A DNA stretch of 64,000 bases from Caulobacter sp. SL161 (GCF_026672375.1 NZ_JAPPRA010000001.1:2294001-2358000), one strand, 5' to 3'. Positions 8,711 through 18,394 are shown, numbered from the stretch's first letter. The notes: generated by a model from the letters alone, not told the origin. Made by a program: numbers and translations.

Positions 8711-9688
8711 CTACTGCTGTTGTTGCTGTTGTTGATGCAGCTCTTCGCGGAGCGCCGTGTCGTGACGGCGACGACCGCCCGCAAAGCTGGGGCGGGCCAT
8801 TCTCAGGAATTCCGGTTCGGCCAGCGCGGCGCGGGCGCGGCGCACCGATACGCCGACGGCCAACTGGCTTTCCGCGTCGCCCTTGTAGACCCCGCGCGAG
8901 GGCGTGACGTCCGCATAGTCTCGACCCACGGCGACGGCGACATGGCGTTCGCCCGCCATCATGTTGTTGGTGGGATCAAAGCCGACCCAGCGCAGGCTGG
9001 GCAGGAACACCTCGACCCAGGCGTGGGTCGCGTCAGGGTCGGAGCGATCGCCCGCGTCACGGTCGGTGAACAGGTAGCCGGAGACATACCGGGCCGGAAC
9101 GCCCCAGCCGCGGCAGACGGCCAGCATGATGTGCGCGAAGTCCTGGCAGACCCCGCGTCCGGCGCTGAGCGTCAGGTCGATCGGGCTGTCGGCGTCGGTG
9201 ACGCCGGGCTGGTACTCAAAGGCGCTGTAGATCGTTTCCGACAGGGTCCGGACGGCGCTCAGCGGATCCCGGCGCTTGAGGGCGTCAAGGTCGTGTTCGT
9301 TGATGAAGGTCTGCAGGGCTTCAGTCGTCCTGACGAACCCGTGGGGCCGCAGGAAGTCGAAGCATTCGCCCCGAACGAATTCGCTGCGCAGACGATCCCA
9401 CTCGCCCATGTCGAGCTGGTCGGGACGCTCGCCGGGCGACTCGGTCTCGACCGCCGAGCGCGCGATGATCGTCAGGTTGTCGTGCGGTTGCGGCACGTCG
9501 AAATGATAGACCGCGTTGCCGAAGCTGTCGGCGTACGAGAACACCTGCGCCGCAGGGTTAAGGTCCAGCTCGAAGCTGACCAGGCGTTGCCGGGCGGTCT
9601 TCTGGGGCTGCATCCACAGCTCCATCAGGCTTTCGCGGACGGGACGCTCATAGTGGTACTGGGTGACGTGTCGGATTTCGAGCAGCAC
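8711..9688 (-). CDS. Transglutaminase-like protein with N-terminal BTAN domain and poly-Gln tail
   Basis: A 325-residue protein starting at GTG. Residues 1 to about 85 match the bacterial transglutaminase-like N-terminal domain (EIRHVTQYHYERPVRES). The catalytic core follows: GRGVCQDFAHIMLAVCRGWG with the nucleophile Cys, then DATHAWVEVFLP with the His, and GFDPTNN with the Asp. Such proteins are thought to be peptidases or transferases acting on isopeptide bonds. It is the third gene of the minus-strand operon with the Alpha-E and permuted ATP-grasp genes, a conserved trio. The last residues are His followed by seven Gln (CAA/CAG codons) and TAG, one base from another CAG. Confidence 0.88.
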   Translation of the reverse strand: MLLEIRHVTQYHYERPVRESLMELWMQPQKTARQRLVSFELDLNPAAQVFSYADSFGNAVYHFDVPQPHDNLTIIARSAVETESPGERPDQLDMGEWDRLRSEFVRGECFDFLRPHGFVRTTEALQTFINEHDLDALKRRDPLSAVRTLSETIYSAFEYQPGVTDADSPIDLTLSAGRGVCQDFAHIMLAVCRGWGVPARYVSGYLFTDRDAGDRSDPDATHAWVEVFLPSLRWVGFDPTNNMMAGERHVAVAVGRDYADVTPSRGVYKGDAESQLAVGVSVRRARAALAEPEFLRMARPSFAGGRRRHDTALREELHQQQQQQQ

Positions 9689-9699
9689 GGTCCTGGATC

Positions 9700-10647
9700 C
9701 TAAGCGGGCAGACGCGTTTCAAGAGGGTAGGCCACGAAGGTCTCGTAGATGGCTTCGTGGATTCTGGCGCATTCGTTGACGACGGTGGTCAGCAGGGGGC
9801 CCGCGCCGACGGCTTCCAATTCGTCGACATCGGCAAACTGCAGTCGCGCCTTCAGGCGGCCGGCTAGGCGCTCTGGGCCCGCGCGCTCGTTGGCCGAGAC
9901 GCTGCGGGCCATGGCGCTGAGATGCTGTTCGATCTGCGCCGTCGCGAACCGGATCGACCGCGGGAAGTCCTCGTCGAAGACCAGGAACTCCAGGATGTGG
10001 CGCGGCTCGATCTCGGCGGTGTAGACGCGAAGATAGGGTTCCAGCGCGCAGGCCATGCGCAGCACGCTGACCAGGGCCACGTGGTCGCCGAGGCGGCCGT
10101 GGGTGGGCGACTCCGCGAAACAGACTTCCAGCAGGCGCGAGACCAGCTGGGCGCGTTCCATATAGATGCCCAGCATCATGAACCGCCAGCTTTCGCCATG
10201 GCTCATAGTGGTGTCGGCCGCGCCCTTGAACAGGTGCAGGTCGGCGATCACGTCATGCAGGAAGATGTCCGATCCGGCGGCGAAATCCTTGGTCGCGTTC
10301 GGGTCGGTGACCTTGAGATACAGCAGGTTCAGGCGTTCCCAGGTCTCGGTCGTGATCTGATCGCGGACCTGACGGGCGTTCTCGCGCGCGCGCGCCAGCG
10401 AGGACACGACGGAGTTGGGGTCGCTGCGATCCAGAACCAGCGCGTGGGCGGCCTCGAACGACCCCACGCCGGCGCCGTCGCAAGGCTCGCCGACGGCGGC
10501 CAAGGCGATCCATACGGCCTGGGCGCCGGCGTCGGTCTGGTCGAGCGTGGCGTTCAGCATCACCGAGGACAGGCGCGAGAGGTGCTCGGCCCGTTCGATA
10601 TAGCGGCCCAGCCAATAGAGGCTGTCGGCGACACGGGCGAGCATCAT
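9700..10647 (-). CDS. Alpha-E domain (DUF403) protein
   Basis: A 315-residue, all-helical Alpha-E protein beginning MMLARVADSLYWLGRYIERAEHLSR, the hallmark of the family, in which Glu/Arg-rich helices recur. Its ATG overlaps the stop of the upstream permuted ATP-grasp gene, indicating coupled translation. The family nearly always occurs with circularly permuted ATP-grasp and transglutaminase proteins. Comparative work has proposed that the trio makes and trims a peptide-like product, but no reaction has been assigned to Alpha-E that I can name. Cytoplasmic; no signal peptide. Confidence 0.9.
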   Translation of the reverse strand: MMLARVADSLYWLGRYIERAEHLSRLSSVMLNATLDQTDAGAQAVWIALAAVGEPCDGAGVGSFEAAHALVLDRSDPNSVVSSLARARENARQVRDQITTETWERLNLLYLKVTDPNATKDFAAGSDIFLHDVIADLHLFKGAADTTMSHGESWRFMMLGIYMERAQLVSRLLEVCFAESPTHGRLGDHVALVSVLRMACALEPYLRVYTAEIEPRHILEFLVFDEDFPRSIRFATAQIEQHLSAMARSVSANERAGPERLAGRLKARLQFADVDELEAVGAGPLLTTVVNECARIHEAIYETFVAYPLETRLPA

Positions 10648-12119
10648 GGGCGGGCGCTCCCGTGACCGTTTCCGTTGGAGGGCGCGTCATCGGCGAGCAC
10701 CCAGGTGTCCTTGGAGCCGCCGCCCTGGCTGGAATTGACCACGAGCGAGCCGCGCTTGAGCGCGACACGGGTCAACGCGCCGGGGGTGACGATGGTCTTC
10801 TCGCCCGACAGGATGAAGGGACGCAGGTCGACGTGGCGCGGCTCGATGCGGCCATCCACCAGGCACGGCGCGGTCGAGAGCTGGATGGTCGGCTGGGCGA
10901 TGTAGTTTTCGGGATCAGCCTTGATCGCCAGGGCGAAATCGTCGCGCTCCTTCTGGCTGGCGTGCGGCCCGACCAGCATGCCGTAGCCGCCCGAAGCGCC
11001 GACAGCCTTGACCACCAGCTTGTCGAGATTGGCCAGCACGTGGCTGAGCTGACGCGGCTCCCGGCAGAGATAGGTCTCGATGTTGGGCAGGATCGCGTCC
11101 TCGCCCAGATAGTAGCGGATGATGTCGGGAACGTAGGCATAGACCGCCTTGTCGTCGGCCACGCCGGTGCCGGGCGCGTTGCAGATCACCACATTGCCGG
11201 CGCGATAGGCGTTGAACAGACCCGCCGCGCCCAGCGAGCTGTCGCGCCGGAAGGTGAGCGGGTCGATGAAGTCATCGTCCACCCGGCGGTAGATCACGTC
11301 GATGCGCCGCAGGCCGGTGGTGGTGCGCATGTAGACCATGTTCTCGTGCACCACGAGGTCGCGTCCCTCGACGAGGGGCACGCCCATCAGTCGCGCGAGA
11401 TAGGCGTGCTCGTAGTAGGCGCTGTTGTAGACGCCCGGCGTCAGCACCACGACCTGGGGATCGGCGCGCCAGTCGGCGGCCATGCTCTTCAGGGTCGAGA
11501 GCAGCAGGTCGGGATAGCGCTCGACCGGACGGACGCCCGCCGCGCGATAGGTGCCGGGGAAGGTGCGCTTGGCCGCATCGCGATTGGCCAGCATGTACGA
11601 CACGCCGGACGGGACGCGGAGGTTATCCTCCAGCACGGCGAACTGGCCGTCCTGGCAGCGGATCAGGTCGCTGCCGCAGACATTGGCGTAGGCCTTGTGC
11701 GGCACATAGAGGTGCTGCATTTCGCGGCGATAGGAGGGCGCGCCCAGCACGAGCTCTCGCGGAACCACGCCATCCATCAGGATCTGCTGATCGCCGTAGA
11801 TATCGGCCAGAAAGAGGTTCAGCGCCCGCAGTCTCTGGGTCAGGCCAGCTTCGATCCGCGCCCATTCCGACGCCGGGATGATCCGGGGAAACAGGTCGGT
11901 GGGAATGATCCGTTCGGTGGTGTTCTCGGCGCCGTAGACCGTGAAGGTGATCCCCTGGAGCAAGAAAGAGCGCTCGAGCGTCCTTTGCCGAGCAGCCAGT
12001 TCCTCGGCGCCCAGCGTCGACATCCGGCCGTGCAGCGGATCGTAGTGCTGGCGAACGTCGCCCTCGGGTGTGAACATCTCGTCGTAGGCGACGCCCGGCA
12101 GGTAGGCCGCCTCCGTCAT
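10644..12119 (-). CDS. Circularly permuted ATP-grasp type 2 protein (DUF404/DUF407)
   Basis: A 491-residue member of the permuted ATP-grasp family. Landmarks: YDEMFTPEGDVRQHY near the N-terminus, GAPSYRREMQHLYVPHKAYANV, VLEDNLRVPSGVSYMLANR, VVLTPGVYNSAYYEHAYLAR, and LVVKAVGASGGYGMLVG, the glycine-rich ATP-grasp segment. These enzymes are inferred to be ATP-dependent carboxylate-amine ligases. The frame extends to an ATG at 12209 and a GTG at 12164, but neither has a good ribosome site, and 12119 gives the usual family length. First gene of the three-gene operon. Confidence 0.9.
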   Translation of the reverse strand: MTEAAYLPGVAYDEMFTPEGDVRQHYDPLHGRMSTLGAEELAARQRTLERSFLLQGITFTVYGAENTTERIIPTDLFPRIIPASEWARIEAGLTQRLRALNLFLADIYGDQQILMDGVVPRELVLGAPSYRREMQHLYVPHKAYANVCGSDLIRCQDGQFAVLEDNLRVPSGVSYMLANRDAAKRTFPGTYRAAGVRPVERYPDLLLSTLKSMAADWRADPQVVVLTPGVYNSAYYEHAYLARLMGVPLVEGRDLVVHENMVYMRTTTGLRRIDVIYRRVDDDFIDPLTFRRDSSLGAAGLFNAYRAGNVVICNAPGTGVADDKAVYAYVPDIIRYYLGEDAILPNIETYLCREPRQLSHVLANLDKLVVKAVGASGGYGMLVGPHASQKERDDFALAIKADPENYIAQPTIQLSTAPCLVDGRIEPRHVDLRPFILSGEKTIVTPGALTRVALKRGSLVVNSSQGGGSKDTWVLADDAPSNGNGHGSARP

Positions 12120-12417
12120 CGGCAGGGTCGGGGTGTCCGCTAGGGTCTGGGTCTTCGCCGCCACGCTTCTATCCGCTTGTCTTCGATCTTGGGCGCGCCC
12201 CGGAGGCATGCGCCGTCCCGAACTCTAGGGCCTCCACGCGGTCCCGCTTCCCGGATTCGACATCCGCTAAGCGATTGCGCACGACTGCCTATCATTTGGG
12301 CGCCATTCGGCTGCTTTGAGAAGCGCTCGTGACGGAGGCGGTCGCCATTCCGAACGTGACACGAGCCCAGCCCGCGACTACAGCAGGGGCGGGGGCGCTT
12401 CGCGCGGGGAACGTGAT

Positions 12418-14202
12418 TTGGTGCTTGGGCGGACTTCCCTGGCTTTGGCGGCGGTGACCTGGCTCTCGGCCTCGGCCGCATGGGCCGACGAGCCGATGGC
12501 CCAGATCCAGGGTGTCGAGGACCGAGCCCTTCGCGACGCCATCCAGCGCGCCCTGTCCGATTCCAAACAGCCGCCGCGCAGCCGCTCCGAGGCCCGCCGT
12601 CGGGCCCGTCAGGCCGGTGAGGATGCGATCGCCGTTCTGCGCGCGGAAGGGTACTACGCCTACACCGTCGAGCCTGATGTGACCGAAGGCGATCCGCCGC
12701 GCGCCATTGTGAAGATCACGCCGGGACCGGCCTTCCTGCTGGCCGATCCCCACATCGACTGGTCGGGTTCGCCGCCGGATGAGGGCGTTCGTCAGCGCGC
12801 CGCTGCGGCGATGCGGCTGACCGAAGGCGAGCCTGGGCGCGCCGCCGACGTGGTCGGCGCCGAGGGCAGGATCGTCGCCCAGGTGGCCAAGCTCGGCTAC
12901 GCCGACGTCGCGGCCGAGCCGCGCGAAGTTGTGGTCGACCATGCTGATCGCACGGTTCGGCCGACCTTCAGGATCATGGCGGGCGAGCTGGTGCGTCTGA
13001 ACGGCGTCGACGTCGTCACCAAGGGGCGCACCAATCCCGAATGGGTCGGCCGTCTCGCGCCCTGGGTGGCCGGTGACGTCTATGATCCAGAAGATGTCGC
13101 CGAGCTGGAGCGCCGGCTGCGCGACACCGCCGTCTATGACTCGATCTCGGTTTCGCTCGCGGGGACCGACAGGGCTTCGGCCGAGGGCTATCGGCCGGTG
13201 GTCGTCACCCTGTCCGACAGGCGGGCGCGCACGATCGAACTTGGCGCGGGCTATTCGACCAGCGAAGGCGCCGGCGTCGATGCGCGCTGGATCCGCTATA
13301 ACCGCCAGAAGCGCGCCGACACGACGACATATGCGCTGCGGTTCGCCAAGCTGGAACAACGGCTTGGCGCAGAAATCTCATTGCCGCACTGGCGGCGACC
13401 ACAGCAGACCTTGAAGCTGAACAGCTCGGTCTTCCGCAACGACACCGACGCCTACAACGAAACCGGGGCCACGGTCGGCGTCGATCTGACCCGCCGACGC
13501 CAAACGACAGCGTATCGCACCCTCGGGGTCTCATTCGACCTCTCGCAGACCAAAGAGCAGGTCAATCGCAACGGTTTGATCGCCGGGCGTAAGCTGAATC
13601 TCGCGACCCTGGCGGGTCTGGCCGCCTATGCCTGGGATTTCTCGGACGATATCCTCGATCCCAAACGAGGCTGGCGCTTGGAGACCCGCGCCGAACCGAC
13701 CTATGTGGCCGGCGACACCTCGGTCCCGTACTTGAAGCTGGCTGGCCAAGGCTCGGCCTATCTGCCGTTTGGCAAGCAGGACAGCACTGTGCTGGCGGCG
13801 CGCGTCAAGCTGGGCGCGATCTTGGGCGCCGGGCTTCTCGATGTTCCGGCGTCCCGACGCTTCTTCTCCGGCGGCGGCGGCTCGGTGCGAGGCTACGCCT
13901 ATCAGGCGATCGGCCCCCGCTTGTCGGACAACACGCCGCAAGGAGGGATTTCGCTGGTCGAGACCTCGTTTGAGGTGCGCCAGAAGATCACCGATCGCTG
14001 GAGCGGCGTCGCCTTCGTCGATGCGGGCGCCATCGGGACCCATGAACCCCCCCAGCGCGAGGACTTCCGCGCTGGCGCCGGCCTTGGCGTCCGTTACGAT
14101 CTAGGCTTTGGACCGATCCGGGCCGACATCGCCGCGCCGCTGGGACGGCGCAAGGGCGACCCGAAGTTCCAGATCTATCTCAGCATCGGGCAAAGCTTTT
14201 GA
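12418..14202 (+). CDS. tamA: Translocation and assembly module outer-membrane protein TamA
   Basis: Omp85-family protein of about 594 residues. A signal peptide (TSLALAAVTWLSASAAWA) is followed by POTRA domains (to about residue 240) and a C-terminal beta-barrel ending in phenylalanine (IYLSIGQSF). The barrel contains the Omp85 loop-6 signature GGGGSVRGYAYQ. With TamB it helps insert outer-membrane proteins. Start choice: no ATG lies near the signal peptide. TTG 12418 sits 7 bases after GGGGA (12406-12410), with GTG 12421 as the alternative. A start at 12316 would bury the signal peptide behind 34 charged residues. The stop overlaps the TTG start of tamB. Confidence 0.9.
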   Translation: MVLGRTSLALAAVTWLSASAAWADEPMAQIQGVEDRALRDAIQRALSDSKQPPRSRSEARRRARQAGEDAIAVLRAEGYYAYTVEPDVTEGDPPRAIVKITPGPAFLLADPHIDWSGSPPDEGVRQRAAAAMRLTEGEPGRAADVVGAEGRIVAQVAKLGYADVAAEPREVVVDHADRTVRPTFRIMAGELVRLNGVDVVTKGRTNPEWVGRLAPWVAGDVYDPEDVAELERRLRDTAVYDSISVSLAGTDRASAEGYRPVVVTLSDRRARTIELGAGYSTSEGAGVDARWIRYNRQKRADTTTYALRFAKLEQRLGAEISLPHWRRPQQTLKLNSSVFRNDTDAYNETGATVGVDLTRRRQTTAYRTLGVSFDLSQTKEQVNRNGLIAGRKLNLATLAGLAAYAWDFSDDILDPKRGWRLETRAEPTYVAGDTSVPYLKLAGQGSAYLPFGKQDSTVLAARVKLGAILGAGLLDVPASRRFFSGGGGSVRGYAYQAIGPRLSDNTPQGGISLVETSFEVRQKITDRWSGVAFVDAGAIGTHEPPQREDFRAGAGLGVRYDLGFGPIRADIAAPLGRRKGDPKFQIYLSIGQSF

Positions 14203-16472
14203 GTCGCGACCACGACAAGCCTGATCTGACCGATACGGTCTCGCAAGCCGCCGAGGCGGCGGGCGAAACGGCGGGGAAGGTCGTCCGGAAGATCGGCTGG
14301 GGCGGCGTCGCGCTGGTCGTGGTTGGTTTTCTGGCCGCGCTTTTGCTGGTCATCGCGGGGGGGGTGCGGCTGGCGCCCATCACGCCGCAAGGCCGCATGT
14401 TCCTGGAAGCGCGCGCTTCGGGGCTGAAGCTTGGCCGGATTGGCAAGCTGCACATTGAAGGGCTGTCCGGTGACATCTGGCAAGACTTTGGCGTTCGTCG
14501 CCTGACGATCTCTGACGAGAAGGGGATCTGGCTCGAGGCTCGCGACCTGCGCGTCGCCTGGCGCGCGACCGCGCTGTTCGGCCGACGCTTTCATGCCGAG
14601 CAGATCACCGCACGCTATGTCACCGTCCTTCGTCGGCCGACCATGGGGCCGAAGGGCAAGTCTGGCGCCGCGCCTGTTTCGGTGGACCTGGACGCCTTCA
14701 AGTTTCGTCTTCTGACGCGCCCCGCCTTCAGCGGCGCCGAGGGCGACTTCGACGTCGACGGCGCCTACGAAATGGCGCGGCGCGGGGGGCAGAAGGGGCG
14801 GATCGCCGTGGCGTCGCGGCTCCATATCGGCGACCATCTGGATGTCGATTTTGATCTTGGGCGGTCGAAATCGCTTCGCCTTGTCGCCGACGCGACGGAG
14901 GCGAACGGCGGCGCCATCGCGGGCGCGCTCGGACTTCCCGCCGACAGGACCTTCGATCTGAAGGCCAAGGCGGAGGGCACCACCAGCCGCGCGGCGTTCG
15001 ATGTGTTTGCGCGCTCGGGACGTGAAATCCCGCTCGAGGCGCGCGGCGCCTGGACCGAACAGGGCGGCTCGGCGCGCGGCCGTATCGACCTCGAAGCCTC
15101 CAGATTGACCCAGCGCCTGGCCCGCATGTTCGGTCCCGGCGCGGACTTCGCCATCGAGGGGCGCAAGGCCACCGCCGATGGTCTGTCGGCGCTGAAGATC
15201 AGCCTGAATTCCGAGAATCTGGTTCTGCGTGGCCAGGGGCTGGCGGACCTGGGCAAGCGGCGCACCGGCGCGGACGGCATCGCCTTCACCGCGCAGGTCG
15301 GCGCTCTGAGCCGGATCGTGACGATCCCGAAGATGGGCCGCGGCGAGGTGCAGGGCGCTTTCCGGCTGATCGATGGCGGTTTCGTCGTCGAAGGGCGCAC
15401 GGATGTCAGCGATCTGGAACTGCTCGGCTATCGGCTCAAGCGGGCCACGGGGCCGGCGAAGGTCAGTTGGTCCAAGGGCGATCTCGCGATCGAGGGCGCG
15501 GCGACGACAGCGGGCGGCGGCGGGACCGGCCTGTTGGCGGTTCTGGGCTCCAGCCCGAAGGCGACCTTCGAAGGCGGACGGGTAAAGGGCGGCCGGTTCC
15601 TGATCACGGCCGCGCGGATCGAGGCGCCGAACCTGATCGTGACCGGGAAAGGCGGCCGGGGGCTGCTCGGGGGCCTGTCGTTCGATGGGGAGATGAAGGT
15701 CGCCAGCCTGGCGCCGGTGCGTCAGGGCGCCAAGGGCGCTGTGAGCGCCAAATGGTCGGCTTCCAGCTTCGCGGGCAGGCCGTGGAGCTTCACCGTCGAT
15801 GGAAGAGCCGCCAATTTCGGCACGGGTTACGCCGAGGTGGATCGACTTCTGGGCCTGGCGCCGCGCCTGGCCGGTAAGGCGAACTGGAACGCCGGCGTGC
15901 TGACGGTCGACGAGGCCAGGCTGGACGGCGCCAACGCGGCGCTGAAGACGTCTGGCAAGCTTGGACAAGGCTTGGCGCTGGATTTCGGAGTGGATTGGAC
16001 CGCGACCGGTCCGTTCCGTGCCGGCCCGGTCGAGGTCGCGGGCCAGGCGGCCGGCGATGGACGGGTCGGTGGAACCCTCTCTGCGCCGCGAGCGGATCTC
16101 CAGGCCGCATTCGACACGATCGAGCTGCCCCGGTTGCCGCTGTCCAAGGCGCGATTGACGCTGACCTTCGCGCGCGGCCCCAACGGGACGGATGGCGCGG
16201 CTGCGTTGCAGGCCGATAGCCAGCACGGGCCGGCCCGTGGGCGCGCGTCGTTCCGGTTCTCGCCGGGCGGGATCGAGCTGACCGATGTCGATGTCGACGC
16301 CGGCGGCGCCAAGGCGCAGGGGGCGGTCTCATTACGCGACGGGGCGCCGGCGACGGCGGACCTCCAGGTCGCTGTGGGTCCAGGCGCGTTCCTGCCGCAG
16401 GGAACGGTCAAGGGATCGGCGCGCCTGGTCGACGCACCGGGGGCGGCGCGCCGAGCGCCACGCTGGATCTGA
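14199..16472 (+). CDS. tamB: TamB N-terminal part (first frame)
   Basis: The product from TTG 14199 to the premature TGA is 757 residues. The cytoplasmic tail is followed by one membrane anchor near residues 35-57 (WGGVALVVVGFLAALLLVIAGG), then repetitive beta-strand-rich periplasmic sequence (IGKLHIEGLSGDIWQDFGV and many similar units). This part keeps the anchor but lacks the conserved C-terminal DUF490 domain that contacts TamA, so alone it is unlikely to be a working TamB. It is translationally coupled to tamA through the overlapping TTTGA. Confidence 0.8.
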   Translation: MSRDHDKPDLTDTVSQAAEAAGETAGKVVRKIGWGGVALVVVGFLAALLLVIAGGVRLAPITPQGRMFLEARASGLKLGRIGKLHIEGLSGDIWQDFGVRRLTISDEKGIWLEARDLRVAWRATALFGRRFHAEQITARYVTVLRRPTMGPKGKSGAAPVSVDLDAFKFRLLTRPAFSGAEGDFDVDGAYEMARRGGQKGRIAVASRLHIGDHLDVDFDLGRSKSLRLVADATEANGGAIAGALGLPADRTFDLKAKAEGTTSRAAFDVFARSGREIPLEARGAWTEQGGSARGRIDLEASRLTQRLARMFGPGADFAIEGRKATADGLSALKISLNSENLVLRGQGLADLGKRRTGADGIAFTAQVGALSRIVTIPKMGRGEVQGAFRLIDGGFVVEGRTDVSDLELLGYRLKRATGPAKVSWSKGDLAIEGAATTAGGGGTGLLAVLGSSPKATFEGGRVKGGRFLITAARIEAPNLIVTGKGGRGLLGGLSFDGEMKVASLAPVRQGAKGAVSAKWSASSFAGRPWSFTVDGRAANFGTGYAEVDRLLGLAPRLAGKANWNAGVLTVDEARLDGANAALKTSGKLGQGLALDFGVDWTATGPFRAGPVEVAGQAAGDGRVGGTLSAPRADLQAAFDTIELPRLPLSKARLTLTFARGPNGTDGAAALQADSQHGPARGRASFRFSPGGIELTDVDVDAGGAKAQGAVSLRDGAPATADLQVAVGPGAFLPQGTVKGSARLVDAPGAARRAPRWI

Positions 16473-16504
16473 TCGCCGAAGGCGTCGCCACCGGCTCATG
16501 GAAG

Positions 16505-18394
16505 GTGCGGTCCGCACGGATCAAGGCGGACGGGCCGCTCTCGCGCCTGCCGCTCTCGATCGACGCGCGCGGCGAGGCGCCCGGCGGGCTTTGGCGGCTC
16601 AGCGGCGCGGGTGACCTGGCGCAGACGGGAAAGATCTATGACCTGACGCTGAATGCGTCGGGACGCGTTGGTCGGACAGAGCTCAAGACGCGCGACGCCG
16701 CGCGGATCCGGTTTGGCGACGGGCCCACGCAAGCGCGCCTGCGATTGGCCGTCGACAAGGGGCGAGCCGACATTGACGCCGATCTGGGCGGCGCGACCGC
16801 GATGCTGAAGGCCGAGTTGGCCGGCGTGACCCTCACCGCCTTCGACCCTGACCTCGATGGGGACATCGACGGCGCCTTCAACCTGCAGGGCCAGGGCGAT
16901 GTGCTCACGGGCGACTTCGCGATGCGGCTGTCCCATGCGCGCGAGCGCGGCGCCAAGATCGAGCAATCGCTGGACGCCAAGATCGAGGGCACGCTGAGCG
17001 ATAGCCAACTGACGATCATCGCCGACGGCGACAACCGCCAGGGTCTGAAGGCCGAGGCCAATCTGGTGCTTCCGGTCGAGGCGTCAGCCATGCCGCTTCG
17101 TCTGGCGGTGAACAGGCGTCGCGGCGTCCAGGGACGCTTCTCCGCACAAGGCGAGATCAAGCCGCTGTGGGACTTGTTGCTGGGGCCCGAGCGCTCTCTG
17201 TCGGGACGCATCAACCTGCAGGCCAGCCTTGGTGGCACGCTGGCGGATCCGCGCCTGATCGGCCAAGCCACGCTTGACGGCGGCGGCTTCGACGATGGTC
17301 AGTCGGGCCTGAGATTGCGCAATGTGACGCTGCGGTCGGCGCTGGCCGACAACGCCATCGATGTCAGCCAGGCCATCGGTGAGGACGGGCAGGGCGGTTC
17401 GATCTCGGGCGCGGGGCGGATCAGCCTGTCGCGGGGCGGCGAGGGCAATTTCAAGCTCGACATGAAGAGCTTCCGGCTGATCGACAACGATCTGGCCTCG
17501 GCGGTGGCGACCGGTCAGGCCAGCGTCAATCGCTCGGCCGACGGCAAGATCAAGCTGACCGGCGCGGTGACCCTCGATCGCGCCGACGTTTCGGCGCAGA
17601 CCAAGACGCCTGCCGGCGTGGTGGCGATGGATGTGGTCGAACGCAATCGTCCCGTCGATCTGGATCAGGGCCTGCAGCGGCGTCCGACAACGGGCGGCAT
17701 GATCCTCGATCTCGACCTCAAGGCGCCGCGACGCATCTTCGTGCGGGGTCGGGGTCTGGACGTCGAGCTTTCGCTGGACGCTCACGTCGGGGGCACCTCG
17801 CTGGCTCCGCAACTGAGCGGCGTCGCGCGGATGGTGCGCGGCGAGTACGACTTCGCTGGCAAACGGTTCGAGTTCGACGACGACGGTGTGGTCTATCTCT
17901 CGACCCAGCTCGACCAGGTGCGGCTCGATCTATCGGCGACCCGTGAGGACACGGCGCTGACGGCGGTCGTTCGTATCCTGGGGACGGCGGCCAAGCCGGA
18001 GATCACCCTGACGTCCAAGCCGGAACTGCCCAGCGACGAAGTGCTCAGCCAGGTGCTGTTCGGCGCGTCGGCCGCACAGTTGTCGCCGATCGAGGCGGCG
18101 CAACTGGCCTCGGCGTTGGCGGCGCTGGCGGGCGGTGGCGGCTTTGACGTTATCGGCAACCTTCGCAGCTTCGCTCGCCTGGATCGTCTGGCCTTTGCTG
18201 AGGGCGCGACCGGCATGACGGTCGCCGGCGGCAAGTACGTCACCGACGATGTCTATGTTGAAATCATCGGCGGCGGCCGTGAAGGTCCTGCTGCGCAGGT
18301 CGAGTGGCGGATTCGTCGGACTCTGTCGCTGGTGTCCCGCATCGGCGGTCAGAACGACGCAAAGCTTTCCGTTCGCTGGCGAAAGGACTATTAA
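16505..18394 (+). CDS. tamB: TamB C-terminal part (second frame, DUF490)
   Basis: Carries the conserved TamB/DUF490 C-terminus: GRGLDVELSLDAHVGGT, GEYDFAGKRFEFDDDGVVYL, the block LPSDEVLSQVLFGAS, and the final LSLVSRIGGQNDAKLSVRWRKDY-type end. The homologous sequence really begins at about 16442. The ATG at 16505 is merely the first start codon in this frame and has no clear ribosome site, so independent translation is doubtful. Confidence 0.8.
   Translation: MRSARIKADGPLSRLPLSIDARGEAPGGLWRLSGAGDLAQTGKIYDLTLNASGRVGRTELKTRDAARIRFGDGPTQARLRLAVDKGRADIDADLGGATAMLKAELAGVTLTAFDPDLDGDIDGAFNLQGQGDVLTGDFAMRLSHARERGAKIEQSLDAKIEGTLSDSQLTIIADGDNRQGLKAEANLVLPVEASAMPLRLAVNRRRGVQGRFSAQGEIKPLWDLLLGPERSLSGRINLQASLGGTLADPRLIGQATLDGGGFDDGQSGLRLRNVTLRSALADNAIDVSQAIGEDGQGGSISGAGRISLSRGGEGNFKLDMKSFRLIDNDLASAVATGQASVNRSADGKIKLTGAVTLDRADVSAQTKTPAGVVAMDVVERNRPVDLDQGLQRRPTTGGMILDLDLKAPRRIFVRGRGLDVELSLDAHVGGTSLAPQLSGVARMVRGEYDFAGKRFEFDDDGVVYLSTQLDQVRLDLSATREDTALTAVVRILGTAAKPEITLTSKPELPSDEVLSQVLFGASAAQLSPIEAAQLASALAALAGGGGFDVIGNLRSFARLDRLAFAEGATGMTVAGGKYVTDDVYVEIIGGGREGPAAQVEWRIRRTLSLVSRIGGQNDAKLSVRWRKDY

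Larger units (their letters stand above)
14199..18394 (+). pseudogene. tamB: tamB, interrupted by a frameshift at a G5 run
   Basis: TamB is the inner-membrane-anchored, periplasm-spanning partner of TamA. Here its reading frame breaks at GGGGG (16439-16443). The first frame then reads GAARRAPRWI and stops at 16470-16472, while the frame one base back continues from GGC at 16442 as GGAPSATLDLIAEG through to the proper C-terminus. Restoring one base (or removing two) gives a single protein of about 1,400 residues, a normal TamB length. Both halves look undecayed, with no other stops. It is therefore a recent mutation, a sequencing/assembly error in a homopolymer, or (less likely) a site of translational -1 slippage. 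Confidence 0.85.

Noticed and set aside
14175..16226. 683-codon minus-strand frame opposite tamB
   Set aside because: Antisense shadow; plus-strand tamB has clear family content.
16439..16443. Programmed -1 frameshifting as the default explanation for tamB
   Set aside because: Slippage on GGG is possible, but I see no X-XXY-YYZ heptamer and no obvious downstream stem or pseudoknot; an indel or sequencing error is simpler.
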